From contig JAGWHY010000012.1 of NCBI GenBank assembly GCA_028873575.1, positions 1-36,494 of the forward strand: a stretch of DNA of 36,494 bases, written 5' to 3'. Under the pieces are notes generated by a model. It saw only the letters and a program-made list of their open reading frames with translations. It was not told where the DNA came from and ran no database searches. This stretch comes from Acidobacteriota bacterium (GTDB lineage Bacteria > Actinomycetota > Acidimicrobiia > Acidimicrobiales > RAAP-2). The position numbers and the translations under genes are program-made. Of this stretch, positions 19,968 through 27,624 are shown in pieces. The stretch's first letter is position 1, and each line of letters starts with the position of its first letter.

Positions 19968-21328
19968 GCCACGAAGAACGATTTGGCGTTGGTGAACTCG
20001 CGCGCGCCGTACGTCGAGAGTTCACGACCAAAGCCCGAGTTCTTGGTGCCGCCAAAGGGCAACTCGGGCATCGAGACGACGATCGCGTTGGCGAAGACCA
20101 TGCCCACGTCGAGGCCCTTGATCGCGGCGTCGATCTCGGCTTGGTCCTCGGCCCAGATCGAGCCCCCGAGCCCCCAGGGCGTGTTGTTCGCCTCGTCAAT
20201 GGCGGCCTCGAGGTCGTCGACGACCCGTACGACCGCGACCGGACCGAAGAGCTCCTCACAGCCCGCGCGCGAGTCGCGCGGCACGTCCACGAGCACCGTC
20301 GCGGGGTAGTAAAAACCGGTCCCCTCGATCGGCGCGCCGCCGGTCAGGGCAATCGCCCCTTGGGCGAGCGAGGTCGACACCTGCGCGGCCAAAAGGTCGC
20401 GCTGCGCGCGACTCACGAGGGGCCCGAGTCCCGTCGCCGGGTCCATCGGGTCGCCGACCTTCACGGCCGCCATCTCGGCGACGAAACGCTCGAGGAACTC
20501 GTCGGCGCGCTCGCGCACGACCAGGTAGCGCTTGGAGGCGATGCAGGCCTGACCGTTGTTCTGCACGCGCGCGGTCACGGCGAGCGGCACGGTGTGATCG
20601 AGGTTGGCGGAGGCGCCGATAATGAAGGGGTCCGACCCGCCCAGTTCCAAGACGCACTTCTTCAAGTTCTTGCCCGCCTCGGCGGCGATGGAACGACCGG
20701 CGCGCTCAGAACCGGTGAGCGAGACGCCCTTCACGCGGTCGTCGGCGATGATGCCGGCGACCTGGTCGACCTCGACGAAGAGACTGGCGAGTACCCCGGC
20801 CGGAAAGCCCGCGCGAAGAAAGAGGTCCTCTAAGTAGCGCGCCGAACCCGGCACGTTGGGCGCGTGCTTAAAGGCGACGACGTTGCCGGCCATTATCGTC
20901 GGCACCGCCATGCGCACGACCTGCCAGAGCGGAAAGTTCCACGGCATCACCGCGAAGATGACCCCGATCGGGTCGTAGCGCAGCCCACTGCGCGACCCCG
21001 AGGTCGCGACGGACTCCTCCACGAGCATCCGCCCGGCGTGCTCGGCGTAGTAGCGCATGGTCATCGCGCACTTGGCCGCCTCGCCCTTGGCGGCGGCGAA
21101 GGTCTTACCCATCTCCGAGGTCATGAGTTCACCCACCACGGGCACCTCACTCTCCAAGAGCTCGGCCGCGCGATTTAAGAGCTCCTCGCGCTTACTCATC
21201 GGCGTCGCGCGCCAGGCAAGGTAGGCCTCGTGGGAGCGCTGCAGGGCGGCGTCGAGTTCGGCGTTACTCAGCGAGGGGTACTCGGCGAGGACGGCTTCGG
21301 TGGCGGGATTCGTGGCGACAAAGGGCAT
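19964..21328 (-). CDS. Aldehyde dehydrogenase, probable NADP+ succinate-semialdehyde dehydrogenase
   Basis: This is probably a GabD1-type enzyme oxidising succinic semialdehyde to succinate, used in GABA degradation or in the bypass of 2-oxoglutarate dehydrogenase. The 454-residue protein carries the ALDH active site: Asn131 (MPWNFPLWQ), Lys154, Glu228 (LELGGSDPF) and catalytic Cys262 (NNGQACIASKR). The short length without a long N-terminus and the GQACIASKR variant fit this subfamily. Substrate assignment is by resemblance only. The ATG at 21328 follows CTGGCAGACTAG by 4 bases and lies 4 bases after the MFS stop. Confidence 0.88.
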   Translation of the reverse strand: MPFVATNPATEAVLAEYPSLSNAELDAALQRSHEAYLAWRATPMSKREELLNRAAELLESEVPVVGELMTSEMGKTFAAAKGEAAKCAMTMRYYAEHAGRMLVEESVATSGSRSGLRYDPIGVIFAVMPWNFPLWQVVRMAVPTIMAGNVVAFKHAPNVPGSARYLEDLFLRAGFPAGVLASLFVEVDQVAGIIADDRVKGVSLTGSERAGRSIAAEAGKNLKKCVLELGGSDPFIIGASANLDHTVPLAVTARVQNNGQACIASKRYLVVRERADEFLERFVAEMAAVKVGDPMDPATGLGPLVSRAQRDLLAAQVSTSLAQGAIALTGGAPIEGTGFYYPATVLVDVPRDSRAGCEELFGPVAVVRVVDDLEAAIDEANNTPWGLGGSIWAEDQAEIDAAIKGLDVGMVFANAIVVSMPELPFGGTKNSGFGRELSTYGAREFTNAKSFFVA

Positions 21329-21332
21329 GTCC

Positions 21333-21344
21333 CTAGTCTGCCAG
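21333..21344 (-). promoter_or_regulatory. Shared 12-base element before the aldehyde dehydrogenase gene
   Basis: CTGGCAGACTAG overlaps the end of the upstream MFS gene, including its TAG, and lies 4 bases before the ATG. It is identical in sequence and spacing to the element before mnmA. It could act as a -10 region (CAGACT, 6 bases from the start). Confidence 0.4.
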
Positions 21345-22583
21345 CACCGCGCCCTCGCCCACCGAGGGTGAACTCATTTCATGAAAGAACCGCGGCGCGC
21401 GCCAGGTCACGAGCGTGAGCGCCACCGCCAGTACCAGGCCCGACGAGAGGGTCACGACCCGCACGCCCCAGAGCTTCGCGAGCGCGCTCTGGACCAGCGC
21501 GCCAAAGGGAAAGAAGATCGACAGGGTCAAGGTGTAGAGCGCGAGGATGCGTGAGCGCTCGGCGACTGGGGCGTGCAGCTGCACCGAGGTGTTGAGTCCC
21601 GTCAAGGTGCCGACGTAGGCACCCCCGAGAAAGAACAGCGCCACCACCGAGGTCACCAACGTCGGCGCCTCGGCGTAGAGCGCGACCGCGACCACCATGG
21701 TGGTGAGCGAGGCGCGCAGCACGAAGATCCGCGTGGTGCGCTTGGCGAGCGTCGGGAGCGTCAACGCGCCGACGACCGCGCCCACGCCCTGGGCCGTGAC
21801 CAACCACGAGGTGCCGACCTTGCCGGCGTGGAGGACCTCAATGGCCATGGCCGGGACCAACGAGATAAAGGGGCTCACGATAAAGGCCACGGTGGCCACG
21901 CCCAAAATGGGATTGCGACATCCGGCCACCGACCACGCGCGCCTCGCGCCGACCTTGGTCTCGGCGACGAGGCGCAACTTGGTCTCGACGCGCGCGCGGG
22001 GCTTCGTGCGCACGAAGGAGAACATGACGAGCACGAAGACGAAGCTGAGCGCGTTGAGCAAGAAGCAGATCCCCGGTGAACCGAGCGAGAGCGTCACCGC
22101 CGCGAGGACGGGGCCGATCACGCGTCCCAGGTTGAACTGCGCCGAGCCCAAACTGACCGCGGCCAGCACCTCGTCGGGTTCGACGAGGTCGGGCAGCAAC
22201 GACTGAAAGGCGGCCCACGACGCGCTGCTCGCGAAGCCCTCACCGATCGCGAGGTACACGGCGTCAATCGGTCGTAAGTGGTGAGTGAGCTCGAGGTAGG
22301 CCAGTGAGCCCGAGGTGAGCGCCATCACCAGGTTGCAGGCCTGAATCCAGTGTTGGCGGTCCCAGCGGTCGGCGATCGCGCCACCGAGGGGTGAGCCAAT
22401 AATGGCCGGCAGCCACTGGGCCATCGTGATCAGGCCGAGCCAGACGGGATTGTGCGTCGTGACCGTGAGGTAGACCCCGAGCGCGACGCTCTGCATCCAG
22501 GTGCCGATCGAGGAGATGAACGACGAGGTGGCGCTCAGCGCGTAGCTGCGATGGCGCAGCGGGGCCAACGAGGTCAGGGCCAC
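21333..22583 (-). CDS. MFS transporter, EntS/MFS_3-like
   Basis: This is an inner-membrane major facilitator transporter, likely an exporter. The substrate is unknown. The 416-residue protein starts LTSLAPLRHRSYALSATSSF and has about 12 hydrophobic segments, with the motif A-like GGAIADRWDRQHW after TM2. The N-terminal pattern (LRHRxYxxxxxxxFxSxxGTWMQxVAL) is characteristic of the EntS-like MFS_3 family. The GTG start at 22583 is 42 bases downstream of a tiny membrane protein gene on the same strand. It precedes the aldehyde dehydrogenase gene by 4 bases. Confidence 0.88.
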   Translation of the reverse strand: MALTSLAPLRHRSYALSATSSFISSIGTWMQSVALGVYLTVTTHNPVWLGLITMAQWLPAIIGSPLGGAIADRWDRQHWIQACNLVMALTSGSLAYLELTHHLRPIDAVYLAIGEGFASSASWAAFQSLLPDLVEPDEVLAAVSLGSAQFNLGRVIGPVLAAVTLSLGSPGICFLLNALSFVFVLVMFSFVRTKPRARVETKLRLVAETKVGARRAWSVAGCRNPILGVATVAFIVSPFISLVPAMAIEVLHAGKVGTSWLVTAQGVGAVVGALTLPTLAKRTTRIFVLRASLTTMVVAVALYAEAPTLVTSVVALFFLGGAYVGTLTGLNTSVQLHAPVAERSRILALYTLTLSIFFPFGALVQSALAKLWGVRVVTLSSGLVLAVALTLVTWRAPRFFHEMSSPSVGEGAVLAD

Positions 22584-22625
22584 CGGCGTCTAGGCCGCGT
22601 CGTGGGAGCGAGGACGCACGGGGCG

Positions 22626-22748
22626 TTACTCCTCGGACTTACGGCGCGGGCGTAGCGCGAACCACCACACGGAGATGATGGTCGCCAGCGCTCCCAAGAC
22701 GCCGAGGCTCGACTTCACCGCGCGACCCTTGGACTGATGTTCGCTCAC
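22626..22748 (-). CDS. 40-residue single-pass membrane protein
   Basis: This small gene is easy to miss. Starting at GTG 22748 it encodes 40 residues: a polar N-terminus (MSEHQSKGRAVKSS), one hydrophobic helix (about 15-31, LGVLGALATIISVWWFA) and a basic/acidic tail RPRRKSEE ending at TAA. The charge distribution suggests a cytosolic C-terminus. Support for a real gene comes from TACGAT exactly 6 bases upstream of the GTG, the spacing shared by several leaderless genes here. Function is unknown. It is followed by the MFS gene on the same strand. Confidence 0.65.
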   Translation of the reverse strand: MSEHQSKGRAVKSSLGVLGALATIISVWWFALRPRRKSEE

Positions 22749-22754
22749 CACCCC

Positions 22755-22760
22755 ATCGTA
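22755..22760 (-). promoter_or_regulatory. -10 box of the 40-residue membrane protein gene
   Basis: TACGAT on the minus strand ends 6 bases before the GTG at 22748 and lies just downstream of the GC-rich terminator of yceI. This suggests a separate leaderless transcript. Confidence 0.5.
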
Positions 22761-22765
22761 ACGAC

Positions 22766-22795
22766 CGCGCCCGGGGGCTCTCACCCCCGGGCGCG
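22766..22795 (-). terminator. Strong GC hairpin after yceI
   Basis: CGCGCCCGGGGG (22766-22777) and CCCCCGGGCGCG (22784-22795) form a perfect 12-base stem with a 6-base loop CTCTCA. It lies 21 bases beyond the yceI stop. There is no T run, as is common for terminators in GC-rich actinobacteria. It separates yceI from the next minus-strand genes. Confidence 0.7.
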
Positions 22796-22816
22796 CGTCA
22801 CGTGTGGCGGTGATGC

Positions 22817-23386
22817 TTACTTGCTGGCCTCGATGGACAGCTCGAGGACGATCTTGTTGCCGACGACCAGACTGCCGTTTTCGAGGGTGCCCTCGAAGTT
22901 GACGTTGAAGTCACGACGGTCGATCTCGGTGCGCGCCTCGAAGCCCGCGACCACGCCGCCGGGGGTCATCGACGCGCCGCCGCCCAGAAACTCCAGGTCG
23001 AAGGTCACGGACTTGGTCACGCCACGAATGGTGAGGTCACCGGTCAGCGCGTAGTCCGAGCCCTTGGCTTCGATCTTGGTGGACTTGAAGGTCAACGTCG
23101 GGAAGTTCTCCTGGTCGAGGAAGTCCCCGCTCTTGAGGTGACCGTCACGCATCTCGTTGTTGGTCGTAATGCTCGCGGCCTGGACGGTCGCCTCGACCGA
23201 CGAGGTCTCGGGCGTCTCGCCGACGGTGATCGTGCCGGAAAACTCGGTGAACTGGCCACGGACCTTGGCCGCGACGAGGTGGCGAGCGACGAAGCTCACC
23301 GTCGAGTGGACGGGGTCAATGGTGTAGACGCCCGGCTCCGGCAGAGCCGAACCCTGGGCTGAACGAGCTTCGGAAAGGTTCGTCAT
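22817..23386 (-). CDS. yceI: YceI-family lipocalin-like protein
   Basis: YceI proteins form a beta-barrel that binds polyisoprenoid-type lipids and are often induced by stress. The 189-residue protein matches the whole domain: YTIDPVHSTVSFVARHL, GQFTEFSGTITV, RDGHLKSGDFLDQENFPTLTF, LTGDLTIRGVTKSVTFDLEF and RRDFNVNFEG. No signal peptide is seen, so it is probably cytosolic, as in many actinobacteria. The ATG at 23386 is chosen because AAGGAG lies 6 bases upstream and the domain begins soon after; an open extension upstream only overlaps the divergent marR gene. It has a perfect sigma70 promoter and is probably repressed by the neighbouring MarR protein. Confidence 0.93.
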   Translation of the reverse strand: MTNLSEARSAQGSALPEPGVYTIDPVHSTVSFVARHLVAAKVRGQFTEFSGTITVGETPETSSVEATVQAASITTNNEMRDGHLKSGDFLDQENFPTLTFKSTKIEAKGSDYALTGDLTIRGVTKSVTFDLEFLGGGASMTPGGVVAGFEARTEIDRRDFNVNFEGTLENGSLVVGNKIVLELSIEASK

Positions 23387-23428
23387 AGGAATCTCCTTGA
23401 AATAGTTGGCACATTTTGTGTTGTCTGT

Positions 23429-23458
23429 ATTATAGTTGTTGATGCAACTACTTGTCAA
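23429..23458 (-). promoter_or_regulatory. Consensus sigma70 promoter of yceI with operator in the spacer
   Basis: On the minus strand TTGACA (23458-23453) and TATAAT (23434-23429) are both perfect consensus, 18 bases apart. The inverted repeat TAGTTG-N6-CAACTA (23433-23450) almost exactly fills the spacer, a position where a repressor would block RNA polymerase. The gene has a leader of about 35 bases and a Shine-Dalgarno. The divergent MarR protein is the obvious candidate repressor. Confidence 0.8.
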
Positions 23459-23479
23459 GCAATTATTTATCTGACAAGT
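23450..23479. promoter_or_regulatory. Second inverted repeat between yceI and marR
   Basis: ACTTGTCA (23450-23457) and TGACAAGT (23472-23479) form a perfect 8-base inverted repeat with a 14-base AT-rich spacer. The left arm covers the yceI -35 box and the right arm lies near the marR start region, so it could be a second operator that controls both genes. Confidence 0.5.
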
Positions 23480-23486
23480 GACTAGA

Positions 23487-23492
23487 TAGGAT
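23487..23492 (+). promoter_or_regulatory. Putative -10 box of marR
   Basis: TAGGAT ends 6 bases before the marR ATG at 23499. This matches the leaderless spacing seen elsewhere. No clear -35 box is seen. Confidence 0.4.
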
Positions 23493-23498
23493 TCGACC

Positions 23499-23957
23499 AT
23501 GAGACTCGACACCAACCACTGCCCGTCGGGCGACGAGAAGGTCGTCCTCTTTGGTCTCTTGCTGGAGACGAACGCCCGCCTGGCCAAGGACTTTGGGGCC
23601 GAGCTCGAGACCAAGTGCGACCTGCCCCTCGCCTGGTTCGACGTTCTCTTGCAGCTGCGCCGCACCCCCGACGGACGTCTCAAGATGAACCAGATCGCCG
23701 ACGCCATCGTCCACTCGACCGGCGGCACCACGCGCCTGATCGATCGGCTCGAAGAGTCCGGCTACGTGCGCCGCGAGAACTGTCCCAGTGATCGTCGCGC
23801 GATCTACGTCGCCATCACCGACGCGGGCAACGCCAAACTCGACGAGGCTCTCAACGTGCACCTCGCCTTTTTGGACGAGAACCTCGCGACGCGTCTCAGC
23901 GACGCCGAGCGCGAGACGTTGAGTGAACTGCTCAACAAACTGATCGCGGTCGCCTAG
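23499..23957 (+). CDS. MarR-family transcriptional regulator
   Basis: This is a dimeric winged-helix regulator, most likely controlling itself and the divergent yceI gene. The 152-residue protein has the MarR core: LPLAWFDVLLQLRRTPDGRL, recognition helix region MNQIADAIVHSTGGTTRLIDRLEESGYV, then the wing RRENCPSDRRAIYVAITDAG (the DxRxxxxxLT-like motif). Cys9, Cys45 and Cys88 are present, so redox sensing is possible but unproven. The intergenic region holds two inverted repeats suitable as binding sites. Its TAG overlaps the stop of the convergent ileS gene by four bases (CTAG). Confidence 0.9.
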   Translation: MRLDTNHCPSGDEKVVLFGLLLETNARLAKDFGAELETKCDLPLAWFDVLLQLRRTPDGRLKMNQIADAIVHSTGGTTRLIDRLEESGYVRRENCPSDRRAIYVAITDAGNAKLDEALNVHLAFLDENLATRLSDAERETLSELLNKLIAVA

Positions 23958-26900
23958 ACCTTTTCGATCCAGACCCGCGCCACGCGTTGGTCGTCGAGTT
24001 CGAGCGCCGTGCCCTCACCCACCCCCGCCTCGCGCGCCACGTGACGCGCCAGGACCTCGGTCGCGATCTCGTCGAAGGCACCCACGAGATCGTCGAGGCC
24101 GCTCACGCGCACGTCGATCCGGTCGGCGACGTCGAGCCCGGAGTTCTTGCGCAGGTCTTGAATCTGGCGCACGACGTCGCGCACCAGACCGCGCCGGCGG
24201 AGGTCGTCGTTGAGCGTCAGATCGAGGGCGATCGCCTCCACGCTGTCGCGCGACACGGCGAAGCCGCCCTGACTCTTCACGCGCAGCTCCACGTCCTCAC
24301 TGGTGAGCGTGAAGTGGCCCGTCGAAAGCGTCACCTCGATCGCGTCGCCGTTTTCGAGCGCGGTCGCGGCGGCCAGGGAGTCGAGTGCGGCGAGCGCCGG
24401 GCGCAGCTCCTTCACGGCCTCGCCCAGCTTGGGCCCGACACTACGAAAGTTCGGCACCAGTTCAAAACTCAAGACCTCGCCGAGTTCGGCGCCGAAGTCG
24501 AGCTCGTCCACGTTGAGCTCTTCTTCCACGACGCCCGCGGGCGGGCGCGCCGCGCCACTCGGGAGAAAGACCAACGCGCGCGACAGCGGCTGGCGGACCT
24601 TGACGCCGGCTTCGGCGCGCGCCGCGCGGCCGAGCGTGGTGAGACGGCGCGCGACCTTCATCGAGGCCTCGAGAGCGTCGTCGCGTCGCTCGGGCCGCGC
24701 ACTTGGCCAGTCGGCTAAGTGCACCGAGTCACCCTCGGCCACGTCGAAGACCTCGTGGTAGAGACGATCGGCCAAGAACGGCGTCAGGGGCGCGAGCAGC
24801 AGCGCGAGTTGTTGGAGTACCTCGAGCAGGGTGGCCTGCGCGGCCAGGGAGTCCGAACGCGGCGTCTTCGGGTCGGTCCGCCAGAAGCGCCGGCGACTGC
24901 GCCGCACGTACCAGTTCGACAGATCGTCGATGAACTCCACCAGCGCGTCGGTGCCGCCCAGGGGCTCGTAGCCCTCGAGGGCGTTGGTGAGGGCCGCGTG
25001 GGTCGCCTCTAAGCGCGACAAGATCCACCGGTCGACGTCGGCGCGCGCCTCGACCGGCGGGATCTCGGGGTCACTCGGGTCAAAGCCGTTGAGCGACGCG
25101 TACGTCGTGAAGAACGACAACGTGTTCCACAGCGTCGCGAGCGTGACGCGAAACGACGCGTCGATGGCGCTCAGGCTCGTGCGCGTGGAGGTCCACGGCG
25201 AGCCCTGGGAGAACATCCACCAGCGCAGCGGGTCGGCCCCGCGCGTCGTGAGCACCTCCCAGGGGTCAATGACGTTGCCCTGGGACTTACTCATCTTCTT
25301 GCCGGACTCGTCGACGATGTGCCCGAGGCACAACACGTGCTCGTAGGGCTTTTCTCCAAAGACCAGCGTGTTCACCGCGAGCAGGGAGTAGAACCAGCCA
25401 CGCGTTTGGTCGATCGCCTCGGCGATGAACTGCGCGGGGAACTGAAACCTCTCCGTAGAGCCCGGCTGGTGAGGAAAGCCGACCTGGGCGGCCGGCATCG
25501 CGCCCGAGTCGAACCACGCGTCAATGACGGGCTCCACGCGACGGGCGGTCTCGCCGCACGTGCCACAGGCGAAGGTCACCTCATCGATGGTCGGGCGGTG
25601 CGGGTCGAGATCGTTCAGATCACGCTGGGCGACCTCGGAGAGTTCGCTCAAGGACCCGACGCAGGTCAAGTGATTATTCGCGCAGCGCCAGATCGGCAGC
25701 GGCGTACCCCAGAAGCGGTCGCGCGAGAGCGCCCAGTCCACGTTGTTCTCGAGCCACACCCCCATACGCCCTTCACGAATGTGACCGGGGTGCCAATCGA
25801 TGGTCGCGTTCTCCTCGACCATCTGGGCGCTCACCCGACTCGTCGCGATGTACCAACTGGGCTTGCCCCAGTAGATCAAGACCGTCGAGCAGCGCCAGCA
25901 GTGCGGCAGCGCGTGCACGTAGTTCATACGACGCAGCAACAGTCCGCGCCGTTCGAGTTCGTCGTTGATCGCGGCGTTGGCCTCACGTACCGCGACGCCC
26001 TCGAGCCACGGCACCGCCGCGGTGAAGGTGCCGTCGGGTCCGACGGGATTCAACGTCGGGAGGCCGTTCGCGCGCGCGACCTCGCGGTCGATCTCACCGA
26101 AGGCCGGCGACTGGTGCACGAGGCCCGTCCCGTCCTCGGTCGTCACGTAGTCGGCGCCCACCACGTAACAGGCGTCGACGCCCTCGTCGAAGGCGACGTC
26201 ACTAAAGGGTCGCGCGTAGTGCACGCCGAGCAGTTCACGACCCGCCATCGTCGCGCTGACGACGGCGTCCTCACCGAAGACCGACGCCACGAGGTCGCGC
26301 GCGACCAGCGTTTCGTTCACGACCGCGTAGGTCACCTCGGGATTGACCGCGACGGCGACGTTCGACAACAAGGTCCACGGCGTCGTCGTCCACACCGCGA
26401 GGTGGGTCGCGCCGTGCAGGCCCGGGTGGTCAAGATTGACAATGGGCAGACGCACGTAGGCCGACTCGTCTTCTTCGTCGGTGTAGACGCCGGGCTGGCC
26501 GAGCTCGTGGCTCGACAGTCCGGTGCCACAGCGCGGACAGTAAGGTACGACCTTCAAGTCTTCGTAGAGCAGACCCTTGTCGAAGATCTGCTTCAACTGC
26601 CACCACACCGACTCGACGTAGCTAGGCGTAAAGGTGTAGTAGGCGTCGTCGAGGTCGAGCCAGTACCCGATGCGTTCGGTGAGCTTCTCGAACTCGTCAA
26701 TGTGCTCAAGGACCGAGAGCTTGCACAGGCGCGTGAACTCCGCCACGCCGACCTCTTCGACGATGGCGCGCTTGCCGGAGATGCCGAGCTGCTTTTCGAC
26801 CTGAACCTCGACCGGCAGACCGTGGGTGTCCCAGCCGGCGCGTCGCGACACCGAGCGACCGCGCATCGTGTGGTAGCGACAAAAGAGGTCCTTGTAGACC

Positions 26901-27085
26901 CGCGCCCAGACGTGGTGCAGGCCGGGCTTCCCGTTGGCGGTGGGCGGGCCTTCGTAGAAGACCCACGGCTCGGCGCCGGCGCGCTGGGCGGTCGAGCGCG
27001 CGAAGACGTCGTGCGCCTTCCACCGAGCCAGTTCGGCGGCCTCCATGGTCACGAAATCCAGGTCAGCGCTGACGGGACGAAACAC
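23954..27085 (-). CDS. ileS: Isoleucyl-tRNA synthetase, type 2, with GLHH signature
   Basis: IleRS charges tRNAIle and edits valine. The 1043-residue protein has an unusual ATP-binding signature: where most class I synthetases have HxGH, it reads GLHH at residues 55-58 (ANGKPGLHHVW). KMSKS is intact at 597-601. The CP1 editing domain is present (VWTTTPWTLLSN, HQSPAFGEID), and the C-terminal anticodon-binding region is long, as in type 2 enzymes. GxHH versions are known in a subset of type 2 IleRS and are tied to very strong mupirocin resistance. The GTG start at 27085 has GGAGGAG 5 bases upstream. Only 65 bases separate it from the divergent GNAT gene, too short for a T-box leader. Confidence 0.96.
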   Translation of the reverse strand: MFRPVSADLDFVTMEAAELARWKAHDVFARSTAQRAGAEPWVFYEGPPTANGKPGLHHVWARVYKDLFCRYHTMRGRSVSRRAGWDTHGLPVEVQVEKQLGISGKRAIVEEVGVAEFTRLCKLSVLEHIDEFEKLTERIGYWLDLDDAYYTFTPSYVESVWWQLKQIFDKGLLYEDLKVVPYCPRCGTGLSSHELGQPGVYTDEEDESAYVRLPIVNLDHPGLHGATHLAVWTTTPWTLLSNVAVAVNPEVTYAVVNETLVARDLVASVFGEDAVVSATMAGRELLGVHYARPFSDVAFDEGVDACYVVGADYVTTEDGTGLVHQSPAFGEIDREVARANGLPTLNPVGPDGTFTAAVPWLEGVAVREANAAINDELERRGLLLRRMNYVHALPHCWRCSTVLIYWGKPSWYIATSRVSAQMVEENATIDWHPGHIREGRMGVWLENNVDWALSRDRFWGTPLPIWRCANNHLTCVGSLSELSEVAQRDLNDLDPHRPTIDEVTFACGTCGETARRVEPVIDAWFDSGAMPAAQVGFPHQPGSTERFQFPAQFIAEAIDQTRGWFYSLLAVNTLVFGEKPYEHVLCLGHIVDESGKKMSKSQGNVIDPWEVLTTRGADPLRWWMFSQGSPWTSTRTSLSAIDASFRVTLATLWNTLSFFTTYASLNGFDPSDPEIPPVEARADVDRWILSRLEATHAALTNALEGYEPLGGTDALVEFIDDLSNWYVRRSRRRFWRTDPKTPRSDSLAAQATLLEVLQQLALLLAPLTPFLADRLYHEVFDVAEGDSVHLADWPSARPERRDDALEASMKVARRLTTLGRAARAEAGVKVRQPLSRALVFLPSGAARPPAGVVEEELNVDELDFGAELGEVLSFELVPNFRSVGPKLGEAVKELRPALAALDSLAAATALENGDAIEVTLSTGHFTLTSEDVELRVKSQGGFAVSRDSVEAIALDLTLNDDLRRRGLVRDVVRQIQDLRKNSGLDVADRIDVRVSGLDDLVGAFDEIATEVLARHVAREAGVGEGTALELDDQRVARVWIEKV

Positions 27086-27109
27086 GACTACTCCTCCAGG
27101 GTTCTCTCC

Positions 27110-27115
27110 ATCGTA
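27110..27115 (-). promoter_or_regulatory. Putative -10 box of ileS
   Basis: TACGAT on the minus strand lies 24 bases before the ileS GTG, leaving a short leader that contains the GGAGGAG Shine-Dalgarno. No good -35 box is seen. Confidence 0.35.
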
Positions 27116-27138
27116 GTGAACGCCTCGATTCGCACTCC

Positions 27139-27144
27139 TAGAGT
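27139..27144 (+). promoter_or_regulatory. -10 box of the GNAT gene (leaderless)
   Basis: TAGAGT ends 6 bases before the GTG at 27151. It lies within a small palindrome, CACTC-CTA-GAGTG (27133-27145), which could be an operator or may be chance. Confidence 0.5.
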
Positions 27145-27150
27145 GGTCCG

Positions 27151-27624
27151 GTGCTAGAGCTCACCATCACCCAAGAGCCGATCGACACGAGCGGCGCGCT
27201 GAGCGTCTTTCACGCCGCGGTCGACGAACTCGCGCGCCGCTACGGTCCCGGGGCCGACGACCGCGCGGAGATGCTCGGTGAACTTCGTGAGCCCGCGGGC
27301 TTCTTTCTCGTCGCGCGCGTGGCGACGCATCTCGCCGGCGGCGTGGGCGTGCGACCGATTGGCGACGCGGCACTGCACCTCGGGGAGATCAAGCGCCTCT
27401 GGATTCGCCCGGATCTGCGGCGCCAGGGTCTGGCCGAGAAGTTGATGGACGAGGCGCTCGTCGTCGCGAAGGCCCGCGGCTTTCGCGAAATCTATTTAGA
27501 GACCGGCGACCGCCAACCCGAAGCGCAGGCCTTTTACGTGAAGACCGGCTGGCGGCCAATCGAGGACTTCCCCTCGGGCGCGCACTCGCACGGCGGCGCC
27601 TTTCGGTTCAAGAAGCCTCTCTAG
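27151..27624 (+). CDS. GNAT-family N-acetyltransferase
   Basis: The 157-residue protein is a single-domain acetyl-CoA-dependent acetyltransferase. The acceptor is unknown. Motif A is clear: EIKRLWIRPDLRRQGLAEKLMDEAL, with the RRQGLA pyrophosphate loop, followed by KARGFREIYLETGDRQPEAQAFYVKTGWRPI. The GTG start at 27151 fits the -10 box 6 bases upstream. It is divergent from ileS and convergent with a HAD phosphatase gene, overlapping that stop by four bases (CTAG). Confidence 0.88.
   Translation: MLELTITQEPIDTSGALSVFHAAVDELARRYGPGADDRAEMLGELREPAGFFLVARVATHLAGGVGVRPIGDAALHLGEIKRLWIRPDLRRQGLAEKLMDEALVVAKARGFREIYLETGDRQPEAQAFYVKTGWRPIEDFPSGAHSHGGAFRFKKPL

Noticed and set aside
23387-23731. N-terminal extension of yceI by about 115 residues
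   Set aside because: It runs through the promoter region and antisense to marR; the ATG at 23386 has a Shine-Dalgarno and the domain starts there.
27086-27150. T-box leader for ileS, common in actinobacteria
   Set aside because: Only 65 bases separate ileS from the divergent GNAT gene and no T-box sequence or specifier stem is visible.
25319-27157. Long open frame of over 600 codons on the plus strand opposite ileS
   Set aside because: It is an antisense shadow of a certain gene in GC-rich sequence, with Arg/Val/His-rich low-information protein and no recognisable motif.
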